DNA of 64,000 bases from Muriiphilus sp048268845 (lineage in GTDB: Bacteria > Pseudomonadota > Alphaproteobacteria > Rhodobacterales > Rhodobacteraceae): NCBI GenBank assembly GCA_048268845.1, contig JBLWUQ010000005.1:124001-188000 (forward strand), written 5' to 3'. A model generated the notes under the pieces. That model was not told the DNA's origin and searched no databases. It worked only from the letters and a program-made list of their open reading frames with translations. Made by a program: the position numbers and the translations under genes. The stretch's first letter is position 1; every line of letters begins with the position of its first letter. This document shows, one piece after another, positions 40,185 to 47,757 of this stretch.

Positions 40185-41528
40185 TCACCCATCCGCCGCC
40201 GCCTCGAGCGCCGGATAGCGCAGGCCCAGCGTGATCCCGCGCGCGGCGTAGGCAATCAGCAGCGCCGCCCAGAGCCCGTGATTGCCGAAGGTCGGCACCA
40301 GCAAAAACAGCGCCGCGACATAGACCAGCGCCGAGACCAGCATCATGTTGCGCATGTCGGCGGTGCGCGTGGCACCGATGAAGATGCCGTCGAGCATCCA
40401 CGGCGCCCAGCCGATCAGCGGCACCAGCACCATCCACGGCAGGTAGACGCGGGCCTCGACGCGGACCTCGGGCGCGGTGGTCATCACGTCGATGATCCAG
40501 CCGCCGCCGATCAGGAAGATCAGCACCATCACCCCGACCGTGATGCCGCCCCAGATGCTGGTGACGATGGCGGCCCGGCGCAGCGCCGCGCGGTTTCGCG
40601 CGCCCATCGCCTGACCGATCAGCGCTTCGGCGCCAAAGGCAAAACCGTCCATCGCATAGGCGGTGATGTGCAGGAATTGCAGCAGCACCTGGTTTGCCGC
40701 CAGCGTCACGTCACCGAACCCGGCGCCAAGGAACATCAGGGCGACGACCATCGCCTCGAGCAGCAAGGAGCGGATCATGATGTCGGAGTTGACCCGCATC
40801 ATGCGGATCAGCTGCACCCGGTCGAACACCCGCGCCCAGTCGCGCCAGGCCGGCACCCGAAAGGCAGCGCGGCAGAACCACAGGCCCAACGCAAAGCCCG
40901 ACCACTCGGCGATGACCGTGGCGATGGCGACGCCCTCGACGCCCCAGCCCAGCCCCAGCACGAACAGGAAATCGAGCCCGATATTGGCGCCGTTCATCAG
41001 CAGTTGCACCACCAGGATCGCCCGCGTGCGCTCCTGCGCCAGCAGCCAGCCCATGATGCCGTAGAGCGAGATCATCGCAGGCGCCGAGAACACCCGGATC
41101 GACATGTAGGAATGGGCCATGGCCTCGACCTCGGGGGTCGCGGGCGAGACCTTGAAGGCACCCCAGAAGATCGGCCCCTGAAACAGGATCAGCGATGCTC
41201 CGATCACCAACCCGATCATCAACACCCGCGTCAGAAGGGCTGCAACCTCGCCCTCGCGCCCGGCCCCCCTCGCCTGCGCGGTCAGCCCGGCGGTGCCCAT
41301 CCTGAGAAAGTTGAAGACCCAGTATATCGCCGTCAGGACGATCGCGCCGATCCCGACCGCGCCGATCGGTGCCGCCTCGCCCAGTTGCCCGATCACGCCG
41401 GTATCGACCGCACCGAGGATCGGCACCGTGATATTGGCCAGCACCACCGGAACCGCGATGTTCAGGACACGCCGGTGGGTGATCGCCGCGGGCGCCAGCC
41501 CCGGCGTGGTTTCAGGCAGGGACGACAT
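40185..41528 (-). CDS. MATE family efflux transporter (DinF-like)
   Basis: A 447-aa protein with about 12 membrane helices. LNIAVPVVLANITVPILGAVDTGVIG is the MATE start, and AQARGAGREGEVA plus IGQAMGARNRAALRRA are the paired family motifs. It exports organic cations or drugs against H+ or Na+. It is the last gene of a three-gene leftward set after two thioesterases, with a 2-bp gap. Confidence 0.91.
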   Translation of the reverse strand: MSSLPETTPGLAPAAITHRRVLNIAVPVVLANITVPILGAVDTGVIGQLGEAAPIGAVGIGAIVLTAIYWVFNFLRMGTAGLTAQARGAGREGEVAALLTRVLMIGLVIGASLILFQGPIFWGAFKVSPATPEVEAMAHSYMSIRVFSAPAMISLYGIMGWLLAQERTRAILVVQLLMNGANIGLDFLFVLGLGWGVEGVAIATVIAEWSGFALGLWFCRAAFRVPAWRDWARVFDRVQLIRMMRVNSDIMIRSLLLEAMVVALMFLGAGFGDVTLAANQVLLQFLHITAYAMDGFAFGAEALIGQAMGARNRAALRRAAIVTSIWGGITVGVMVLIFLIGGGWIIDVMTTAPEVRVEARVYLPWMVLVPLIGWAPWMLDGIFIGATRTADMRNMMLVSALVYVAALFLLVPTFGNHGLWAALLIAYAARGITLGLRYPALEAAADG

Positions 41529-41530
41529 CC

Positions 41531-42034
41531 TCAGCGGCCACGCGCCGGCATAAGGAAATGCCCGGTCGCCTGGGCGAACAGCCGGCTGCGGTTGTCCTGC
41601 CAGGCCTCGACATGGACGCTGGCATAGCGCCGGCCCGAGCGGTTCACCGTCGCGCGGGCATAGGCGTCACGCGGCAGGCCCGAGCGCAGGTAATCCACCG
41701 TGAAATCAATCGTCTTGGGCAGGCGCGGCGGGTTCTCGGGGGTCAGGCTCTCGGGCGCGATGGTGCCGTCCTCGATCTCGGCCCAAATCATCGACCAGCC
41801 CAGTTCGATCACCGCCGCAACCTCAAGAAACGCCGCCGTCACGCCGCCGTGGATCGCGGGCAGGAGCGGGTTGCCGATCAGCTTGTCGGAGAACGGCAGC
41901 ACCGCCGTCAACTCGTCGCCGCGCCGGTCGAACTCGATTCCGAGAAACCCGGCATAGGGCACGCCGCCGACCAGCGCGCGCAGCGCCGCGTCGCGCCGCT
42001 CCTTGATGACCTGGACGGGTTCGGGCCGCCTCAC
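41531..42034 (-). CDS. PaaI-like hotdog thioesterase (second of pair)
   Basis: A 167-aa hotdog-fold protein. The pattern NPLLPAIHGGVTAAFLEVAA matches the PaaI thioesterase catalytic region (H-G-G with acidic residue on the helix), and FTVDYLRSGLPRDAYARATVNRSGRR follows. It should hydrolyse acyl-CoA thioesters, substrate unknown. Its start overlaps the end of the first thioesterase by 4 bp; the two are diverged paralogues acting perhaps as a heteromer. Confidence 0.86.
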   Translation of the reverse strand: MRRPEPVQVIKERRDAALRALVGGVPYAGFLGIEFDRRGDELTAVLPFSDKLIGNPLLPAIHGGVTAAFLEVAAVIELGWSMIWAEIEDGTIAPESLTPENPPRLPKTIDFTVDYLRSGLPRDAYARATVNRSGRRYASVHVEAWQDNRSRLFAQATGHFLMPARGR

Positions 42035-42495
42035 GATGCCGCCTCCGAGGACTTGCGTCCGGAATCCGGCGCGACGGTGAAGGCCCCCGAAGCGGTTGCC
42101 ACCGGGTTCTCGCGGTCGTCGTCGAAGGCCACGGCGCGCACGAAGGCGACCGAGCGGGTGATGTGATAGCAGGTGGCGCGCGCGCCGATGCGCTGGCCGG
42201 GGGTGGCCGGGCGCATGTAGTCGATCCTGAGATCGAGCGTCGCGGTCATCGCCGGCGCGTCCTCGTGGCTCATCACCGCCGCCCCGCCGCAGGTGTCCAT
42301 CAGCGCCGAGACGACGCCGCCATGCAACACCCCCGAGCGCGGATCGCCGATGAAGCGCGTGTCATAGGGCATCGAGATTTCCGCAACCCCCGGCCCGATC
42401 TCGTCGAGCCGCATGTTCAGCGCCATCGAGTGCGGGATCGCCTCGATGAACTTGCGGGCAATCTCGGTGTTCGGGTCGGCGTCTCGGCGTTTCAC
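42031..42495 (-). CDS. PaaI-like hotdog thioesterase (first of pair)
   Basis: A 154-aa hotdog-fold protein with RSGVLHGGVVSALMDTCGG, the canonical PaaI active-site block (HGG and catalytic D), then TLDLRIDYMRPATPGQR. First gene of the thioesterase-thioesterase-MATE operon and divergent from a MerR regulator gene 136 bp away, which may control it. Confidence 0.9.
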   Translation of the reverse strand: MKRRDADPNTEIARKFIEAIPHSMALNMRLDEIGPGVAEISMPYDTRFIGDPRSGVLHGGVVSALMDTCGGAAVMSHEDAPAMTATLDLRIDYMRPATPGQRIGARATCYHITRSVAFVRAVAFDDDRENPVATASGAFTVAPDSGRKSSEAAS

Positions 42496-42532
42496 ATTCC
42501 GCTCCTGTCAGGGGTCGTGCGTATATTCGTGC

Positions 42533-42561
42533 TTGACCTGCCGGGGGCAAGGCCAATCTTG
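42533..42561 (+). promoter_or_regulatory. Putative promoter of the first MerR gene
   Basis: TTGACC (42533-42538) and CAATCT/AATCTT near 42555-42561 give a -35/-10 pair with 16-17 bp spacing. An imperfect inverted repeat, TTGACC-TGCC / GGCAAGGCCAA, lies across the spacer, the usual MerR site. Judged by eye only. Confidence 0.4.
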
Positions 42562-42630
42562 GCACGGGCGGACCGCGCCACCGGGCGATAGCGTCTTTAC
42601 CTCGCCCACCGAACAGGCGATCTTTGCGCC

Positions 42631-43002
42631 ATGAAAAGCGATACCCGCCTGTCATTCAAGGAGATGTGCGCGACATTCGACGTGACGCCGCGCACGTTGC
42701 GCTATTACGAATACATCGAATTGCTTGACCCCGAGCGCGACGGGCGCACCCGCTGGTATACCCCGCGCGAAGTGGCGCGGATGAAGCTGATCCTGCGCGG
42801 CCGCCGCTTCGGCTTTTCGCTCGAGGAAGTGCGCCAGTGGCTCCTGATCTATGACGAGCAGGGCACCGAGGCGCAGATGCGCGCCTGGGTCGAGATGGCA
42901 GACCGCCAGCTTGTCACCCTCGCCCGACAGATCGAGGACATGACTGCGGCCCGCGCCGACCTGCAAAAGCTGCGCGACGATGCCGCGAAAACCCTGACCT
43001 AG
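42631..43002 (+). CDS. MerR family regulator (first of tandem pair)
   Basis: A 123-aa MerR protein. The winged helix reads MCATFDVTPRTLRYYEYIELLDPERDGRTRWYT, with KLILRGRRFGFSLEEVRQWL and a C-terminal dimerisation helix. No cysteine cluster in the effector end, so it is not a metal sensor of the classic kind. It is closely related to the regulator 150 bp downstream; that kind (LiuR/PsrA-context MerR) often controls acyl-CoA and branched-chain degradation genes. Confidence 0.88.
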   Translation: MKSDTRLSFKEMCATFDVTPRTLRYYEYIELLDPERDGRTRWYTPREVARMKLILRGRRFGFSLEEVRQWLLIYDEQGTEAQMRAWVEMADRQLVTLARQIEDMTAARADLQKLRDDAAKTLT

Positions 43003-43063
43003 CCGCGGCCAGAGGCTTCACATCCGCGCGAGACGCTGCGTCGCGCGGCGCCGCACCCCTTGC

Positions 43064-43079
43064 TTGACGTTGACGTAAA
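43064..43079. promoter_or_regulatory. LiuR-like palindromic operator
   Basis: TTGACGTTGACGTAAA is a near-palindrome (its complement reads TTTACGTCAACGTCAA). It lies 73 bp before the second MerR gene at the head of the acyl-CoA degradation set. It resembles, from memory, the TTTACGTTNACGTAAA-type site of LiuR regulators of fatty-acid and branched-chain amino-acid use. GTGCAT..TGTGCAT follows directly. Confidence 0.55.
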
Positions 43080-43152
43080 GTGCATCTTGTGCATTATCGC
43101 GCCTGGCCGCCCGCTGCGGGCCGGCCCTGCCACATTACGGAACAGGGACATC

Positions 43153-43566
43153 ATGACCGAGGAAATCATGACCGACGACACCATGACCATCCGCGCCATG
43201 TGCGACACCTTCGGTGTCACCGCGCGGACCTTGCGCTTTTACGAATCGAAAGAGCTTCTGTCGCCGATCCGCGACGGTCAGAAACGGCTGTTCACCCGGC
43301 GCGACCGGGCGCGGCTCAAGCTGATCCTGCGCGGCAAGCGCTTCGGCTTCCCGCTCGAGGAGCTTCGCCAGTTGCTCGACCTCTACGATGTCGGCGACCA
43401 GCAACTGACCCAGTATCGCGAGACGATGGAACGCGCCCGCGCGCATCTGGCGACGCTCAAGAAACAGCGCGAGGAGCTTGACGAGGCGATCACCGACCTC
43501 TCGGCGCAGATCGAATGGGGCGGCAGGATGATCGCCTCGATGGAACAGGAAGAAGCGGCCCAGTAG
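43153..43566 (+). CDS. MerR family regulator (second of pair, head of acyl-CoA operon)
   Basis: A 137-aa MerR protein: MCDTFGVTARTLRFYESKELLSPIRDGQKRLFTRRD, then KLILRGKRFGFPLEELRQLLDLYD and a long C-terminal coiled coil. Start at 43153 follows CAGGGAC; ATG 43168 and 43183 are in frame. It is 34 bp from the acyl-CoA dehydrogenase gene, so it likely regulates its own operon through the palindrome at 43064. Confidence 0.9.
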   Translation: MTEEIMTDDTMTIRAMCDTFGVTARTLRFYESKELLSPIRDGQKRLFTRRDRARLKLILRGKRFGFPLEELRQLLDLYDVGDQQLTQYRETMERARAHLATLKKQREELDEAITDLSAQIEWGGRMIASMEQEEAAQ

Positions 43567-43600
43567 GCCGCGCGACGACCGATCAGGAGATCCGCACCCG

Positions 43601-45379
43601 ATGCCGAGCTACACCCCCCCGACCCGCGACATGGCCTTCCTGCTGCACGACCTGATGCAGGTCGAGCAGAGCGACATTCCGGGCTATGCCGAGCTTGACG
43701 CCGCCTTCACCACGGCGGTGCTGGGCGAGGCCGGCAAGCTCGCCGCCGAAGTGCTGCAACCGCTGAACGCGGTGGGCGACCACGAGGGCTGCACGCTCGA
43801 GAACGGCGTGGTGCGCACGCCGACCGGCTTCAAGGCGGCGTTCGACCAGTTGCGCGAGGGCGGCTGGACCGGGCTCGACTGCGACCCCGAGTTTGGCGGT
43901 CAGGGCATGCCGCACCTGTTGGGCAGCGCGACCGGCGAGATGTTCGTCGCCGCCAACATGGCCTTCAACATGTATCAGGGCCTGACCCACGGCGCCTATT
44001 CCGCGATCTTCGCCCATGGCAGCGACGCGCAGAAGGCGAAATGGCTGCCCAAACTCGTGTCCTGCGAATGGACCGGCACGATGAACCTGACCGAGCCGCA
44101 TAGCGGCACCGACCTGGGCCTGATGCGCACCAGGGCCGAACCGCAGGACGATGGCAGTTACCGGATCACCGGCACCAAGATCTTCATCTCGGCGGGCGAT
44201 CACGACATGGCCGAGAACATCGTCCACCTCGTGCTGGCGAAGATCCCCGGCGGACCCGAGGGCGTGAAGGGCATTTCGCTGTTCATCGTGCCCAAGATCA
44301 TGGTGGACGACGATGGCGCGCTTGGCGAACGCAACGCGGTCACCGTCGGCGCGCTGGAAAGGAAGATGGGCATCCACGGCAACGCCACCTGCGTGATGAA
44401 CTACGACGGCGCCACCGGCTACCTGCTGGGCGAGGAACACAAGGGCATGCGGGCGATGTTCACGATGATGAACGAGGCCCGGCTTGGCGTCGGCGTGCAG
44501 GGGCTGGGCATCGCCGAGGTCGCCTACCAGAACGCGGTGGCCTATGCCCGCGAACGGCTCCAGGGCCGCGCCGCGACCGGGGCGGAAAACCCCGATGGCC
44601 CGGCCGATCCGCTGATCGTGCACCCCGACATCCGCCGCAGCCTGATGCGCCAGAAAAGCTTTGTCGAAGGCGCGCGCGCGCTGACCTTCTGGGCGGCGCA
44701 ACTGATCGACCGGGCGCAACGCATGGGCGACGACGACGCCGAGGGCATGGTGTCGCTCTTGATCCCGGTCATCAAGGGCGTGCAGACCGACCGCGGTTTC
44801 GACGTGACGGTCGAGGCGCAACAGGTGTTCGGCGGCCACGGCTATATCGAGGACAACGGCATGAGCCAGTTCGCCCGCGACGCACGGATCGCGATGATCT
44901 ACGAGGGGGCGAACGGCATCCAGGCGCTCGACCTCGTGGGGCGCAAGCTGGCGCAGGACGGCGGCAAGCACGTGATGGCGTTTTTCGACTTGGTCAAGGA
45001 TTTCATCAAGGACAACGAGGGCAACGAAGACCTCAAGGCCGATTTCCTCGACCCGCTTAAGGCGGCGTCGAAGGACCTTCAGGCGGCGGCGATGTATTTC
45101 ATGCAGGTCGCTGCCAAACGCCCCAACGATGCGCTTGCCGGGGCCTATGACTTCATGCACCTGTTCGGCCATGTGGCGATCGGGCTGATGTGGGCCAGGA
45201 TGGCGAAGGCGTCGATGGACAGGCTCGCCGCCGGCGCCGATGACGCGGCGTTCTACGAGACCAAGATCGCCACCGGGCGCTATTACATGGCCCGCGAAGT
45301 GCCGGCGACCGCCATGCTGCGCGCGCGGATCGAAAGCGGCGCCGAGACGGTCATGGCGCTCGACGCGGACCAGTTCTGA
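43601..45379 (+). CDS. Acyl-CoA dehydrogenase, DmdC-like long form
   Basis: A 592-aa flavoprotein with a C-terminal extension beyond the usual 380-aa acyl-CoA dehydrogenase. Motifs: GTMNLTEPHSGTDLGLM for FAD/substrate, the catalytic glutamate likely in ARIAMIYEGANGIQALDL, and QQVFGGHGYIED. This long form includes DmdC, which oxidises 3-methylmercaptopropionyl-CoA in DMSP degradation, and also fatty acyl-CoA enzymes. Neighbouring thiolase and FadB-like genes favour straight-chain beta-oxidation; DMSP use cannot be excluded. A 70-aa gene follows. Confidence 0.88.
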   Translation: MPSYTPPTRDMAFLLHDLMQVEQSDIPGYAELDAAFTTAVLGEAGKLAAEVLQPLNAVGDHEGCTLENGVVRTPTGFKAAFDQLREGGWTGLDCDPEFGGQGMPHLLGSATGEMFVAANMAFNMYQGLTHGAYSAIFAHGSDAQKAKWLPKLVSCEWTGTMNLTEPHSGTDLGLMRTRAEPQDDGSYRITGTKIFISAGDHDMAENIVHLVLAKIPGGPEGVKGISLFIVPKIMVDDDGALGERNAVTVGALERKMGIHGNATCVMNYDGATGYLLGEEHKGMRAMFTMMNEARLGVGVQGLGIAEVAYQNAVAYARERLQGRAATGAENPDGPADPLIVHPDIRRSLMRQKSFVEGARALTFWAAQLIDRAQRMGDDDAEGMVSLLIPVIKGVQTDRGFDVTVEAQQVFGGHGYIEDNGMSQFARDARIAMIYEGANGIQALDLVGRKLAQDGGKHVMAFFDLVKDFIKDNEGNEDLKADFLDPLKAASKDLQAAAMYFMQVAAKRPNDALAGAYDFMHLFGHVAIGLMWARMAKASMDRLAAGADDAAFYETKIATGRYYMAREVPATAMLRARIESGAETVMALDADQF

Positions 45380-45398
45380 GCGACCTAGGAGGGAACCG

Positions 45399-45611
45399 AT
45401 GCCGAAACGCTTTCGCCTCACCCGCCGCTTTCCGGTGGCGATGACCGAGGACGGCTACCGCCGCCTCAAACGCTTCGCCCAGGAGGCCGGACTGGACGAG
45501 GGCGAGGCGCTGTCCTTCCTGTTCGAGCATTTCGACAGCGTGACGGATGGCGAGGCGCTGGGGCATCGGCTGCGCCTGTTCAACTCGGAGCTCGAGGCGC
45601 GAAAACGCTGA
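45399..45611 (+). CDS. Small conserved-looking protein, unknown function
   Basis: A 70-aa protein, MPKRFRLTRRFPVAMTEDGY..., with TAGGAGGGA, a strong ribosome site, before ATG 45399. It is basic at both ends and has an acidic helical middle (EAGLDEGEALSFLFEHF). The V-A-M-T-E-D-G-Y-R-R-L-K-R-F-A-Q pattern recalls a ribbon-helix-helix N-terminus, but I would not call it. It lies 19 bp after the acyl-CoA dehydrogenase gene, so it is co-expressed. Confidence 0.7.
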   Translation: MPKRFRLTRRFPVAMTEDGYRRLKRFAQEAGLDEGEALSFLFEHFDSVTDGEALGHRLRLFNSELEARKR

Positions 45612-45640
45612 CCGCGGCGCGTGGTGAGAGGGCGGAATTT

Positions 45641-45662
45641 GAGTATTTGGGCCAAGATGAAG
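45641..45662 (-). repeat. Dispersed repeat core, inverted copy 5a
   Basis: On the minus strand CTTCATCTTGG-ccc-AAATACTC, the same core as in copies 2-4. It faces copy 5b 143 bp away, so the two form a large inverted repeat within one intergenic gap. Confidence 0.75.
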
Positions 45663-45804
45663 CACAAGAGGTCACCCCGCCCCCTCGGGCCGGTTTGCGC
45701 TGGCAGCGGGGGACGGGGCTTCACCTTGGGCGGTCATCGGCTCTCCAGCCTGTACCGCGATGCCAACATAGGCGCATTAACCTTAACGGCGCGTTACCGG
45801 CGCC

Positions 45805-45855
45805 CTTCATCTTGGTGAAATACTCCACGGGGGTCCGGGGGTGTGAAACCCCCGG
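45805..45855. repeat. Dispersed hairpin repeat, copy 5b
   Basis: CTTCATCTTGG-tg-AAATACTCC core (45805-45826), then GGGGGT and the stem CCGGGGGT-gtgaa-ACCCCCGG (45835-45855). It ends 27 bp before the GST gene start, so the stem lies in the GST leader if transcription comes from upstream. Confidence 0.78.
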
Positions 45856-45882
45856 CTCTGCGGCAGCGAAGAAGAGGACGGC

Positions 45883-46518
45883 ATGAGTATCAAACTCCAC
45901 TGCTTCGGCGAGAGCGGCAATGCCTACAAGGCGGCGCTGGCGCTGGAACTGGCGGGCATGGACTGGGAGCCGGTGTTCGTCGACTTCTTTCATGGCGGCA
46001 CCCGCACGCCGGAGTTCCGTGCGTTGAACCCGATGGGCGAAGTGCCGGTGATGGTGGACGGCGATCTGGTGCTGACCCAGTCGGGCGTGATCCAGCAGTA
46101 TGTGGCTGAAAAGACCGGCAAGTTCGGCGGGAAGGGTGCCGCCGAGGCGCGCGAGGTGTTGCGCTGGCAGTTCTGGGACAATCACAAGATGTCCTCGGTC
46201 GCCGGGCAGGTGCGGTTCCTGTCGAATTTCCTTCCCGAGGACAAGCGCCCGGCGGAGGTGATCGGCTTTCTGCGGGGACGGCTTGCAACCGCGTTCGAGG
46301 TGCTCGAGGACGAGCTTTCCACCCGCGACTGGCTGGTGGGCGATGGCATGACGATGGCCGACCTGTCGTGCTGCAGCTATCTCTACTACCCCGAGCCGTT
46401 CGGCTTTGCGCGCGCCGACTGGCCCGCGATCGACGCCTGGCTCACCCGTATTTCCGACACACCGGGGTGGCAGCATCCCTATGACCTGATGCCCGGATCG
46501 CCCGCCGACCGGGCCTGA
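45883..46518 (+). CDS. Glutathione S-transferase
   Basis: A 211-aa two-domain GST. The thioredoxin-like domain has HCFGESGNAYKAALALELAG (candidate serine or tyrosine activating residue), NPMGEVPVMVDGDLVLTQS with the cis-proline and glutathione-binding S, and the helical domain has the N-capping motif GDGMTMADLS. It probably handles electrophiles in the acyl-CoA pathway. Preceded by a 271-bp gap containing two repeat copies, so it may have its own promoter. Confidence 0.9.
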   Translation: MSIKLHCFGESGNAYKAALALELAGMDWEPVFVDFFHGGTRTPEFRALNPMGEVPVMVDGDLVLTQSGVIQQYVAEKTGKFGGKGAAEAREVLRWQFWDNHKMSSVAGQVRFLSNFLPEDKRPAEVIGFLRGRLATAFEVLEDELSTRDWLVGDGMTMADLSCCSYLYYPEPFGFARADWPAIDAWLTRISDTPGWQHPYDLMPGSPADRA

Positions 46519-46540
46519 GCGACGACGAAAGGACGATGAC

Positions 46541-47746
46541 ATGACCGATGCCTATATCTTCGACGCCCTGCGCACCCCGCGCGGCAAGGGCAAGCCTGAC
46601 GGCACCCTGCACGAGGTGCCCGCGGTGCGCCTGTCGGCGGGGGTGCTGAATGCGCTCAAGGCGCGCAACAACCTCGAGGGCCATGCCGTCGAGGACGTGA
46701 TCTGGGGCAACGTCACCCAGATCGGCGAACAGGGCGGCTGCCTTGCGCGCTCGGCAGTGCTGTATTCCGATCTCGACGAGCGTATCCCCGGCGTCTCCGT
46801 CAACCGCTTCTGCGCCAGTGGCCTCGAGGCCGTGAACATGGCCGCCAACCAGGTGCGCGGCGGGGCCGGGCAGGCCTTCATCGCCGGTGGTGTCGAGAGC
46901 ATGAGCCGGGTGCCGATGGGCAGTGATGGCGGCGCGATTGCCGCCGATCCCTACCTGGCGATGAAGACCTATTTCGTGCCGCAGGGGATTTCCTCGGACA
47001 TCATCGCCACCAAGTTCGGGTTCAGCCGCGACGATGTCGATGCCTATGCCGTCGAAAGCCAGAAACGCGCCGCCGCCGCGCGGGATGCGGGGCGGTTCAA
47101 GTCCATCGTGCCGGTCAGGGACATCAACGGCCTGACCATTCTTGACCGTGACGAAATGATCCGCCCGACCGACATGCAGGCGCTGGCCGCGCTGGGCCCC
47201 AGCTTCAAGGCGATGGGCGAGCAGATGCCGGGTTTCGATGCCGTGGCGCTGATGAAATACCCCGAGCTTGAGCGGATCGAGCATGTGCACCACGCCGGCA
47301 ACTCCTCGGGCATCGCCGATGGCGCCGCTGCGGTTCTGATCGGCACCAGGGAATTCGGCGAGGCGCACGGGCTGACGCCGCGCGCCCGGGTGCGTGCGAC
47401 CAGCCGTGTCGGCACCGACCCGACGATCATGCTGACCGGCCCGGTTCCCGCGACCGAGCGCGTGCTGGCCGCTGCGGGCATGAAGATCGGCGACATCGAC
47501 CTGTTCGAAGTCAACGAAGCCTTCGCCTCGGTCGTCCTGCGGTTCCTGACCTATTTCAACGCCGACCACGACAAGACCAACGTGAACGGCGGCGCGATCG
47601 CGATGGGGCATCCCTTGGGTGCGACCGGGGCGATCATCCTGTCGACGCTGCTCGACGAGTTGGAGCGCTCGGGCAAGGAAGTGGGGCTGGCGACGCTCTG
47701 CATCGGCTCGGGCATGGGTGCCGCCACGATCATCGAACGGGTGTGA
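46541..47746 (+). CDS. Acetyl-CoA C-acyltransferase (FadA-type thiolase)
   Basis: A 401-aa thiolase. The nucleophile is in NRFCASGLEAVNMAA; NEAFASV and GGAIAMGHPLGATGAI carry the catalytic asparagine and histidine; CIGSGMGAATI holds the second cysteine. It cleaves 3-ketoacyl-CoA in beta-oxidation. It is 11 bp upstream of the FadB/J-type gene and forms with it the usual trifunctional pair. Confidence 0.93.
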   Translation: MTDAYIFDALRTPRGKGKPDGTLHEVPAVRLSAGVLNALKARNNLEGHAVEDVIWGNVTQIGEQGGCLARSAVLYSDLDERIPGVSVNRFCASGLEAVNMAANQVRGGAGQAFIAGGVESMSRVPMGSDGGAIAADPYLAMKTYFVPQGISSDIIATKFGFSRDDVDAYAVESQKRAAAARDAGRFKSIVPVRDINGLTILDRDEMIRPTDMQALAALGPSFKAMGEQMPGFDAVALMKYPELERIEHVHHAGNSSGIADGAAAVLIGTREFGEAHGLTPRARVRATSRVGTDPTIMLTGPVPATERVLAAAGMKIGDIDLFEVNEAFASVVLRFLTYFNADHDKTNVNGGAIAMGHPLGATGAIILSTLLDELERSGKEVGLATLCIGSGMGAATIIERV

Positions 47747-47757
47747 GGAGAGACGAC

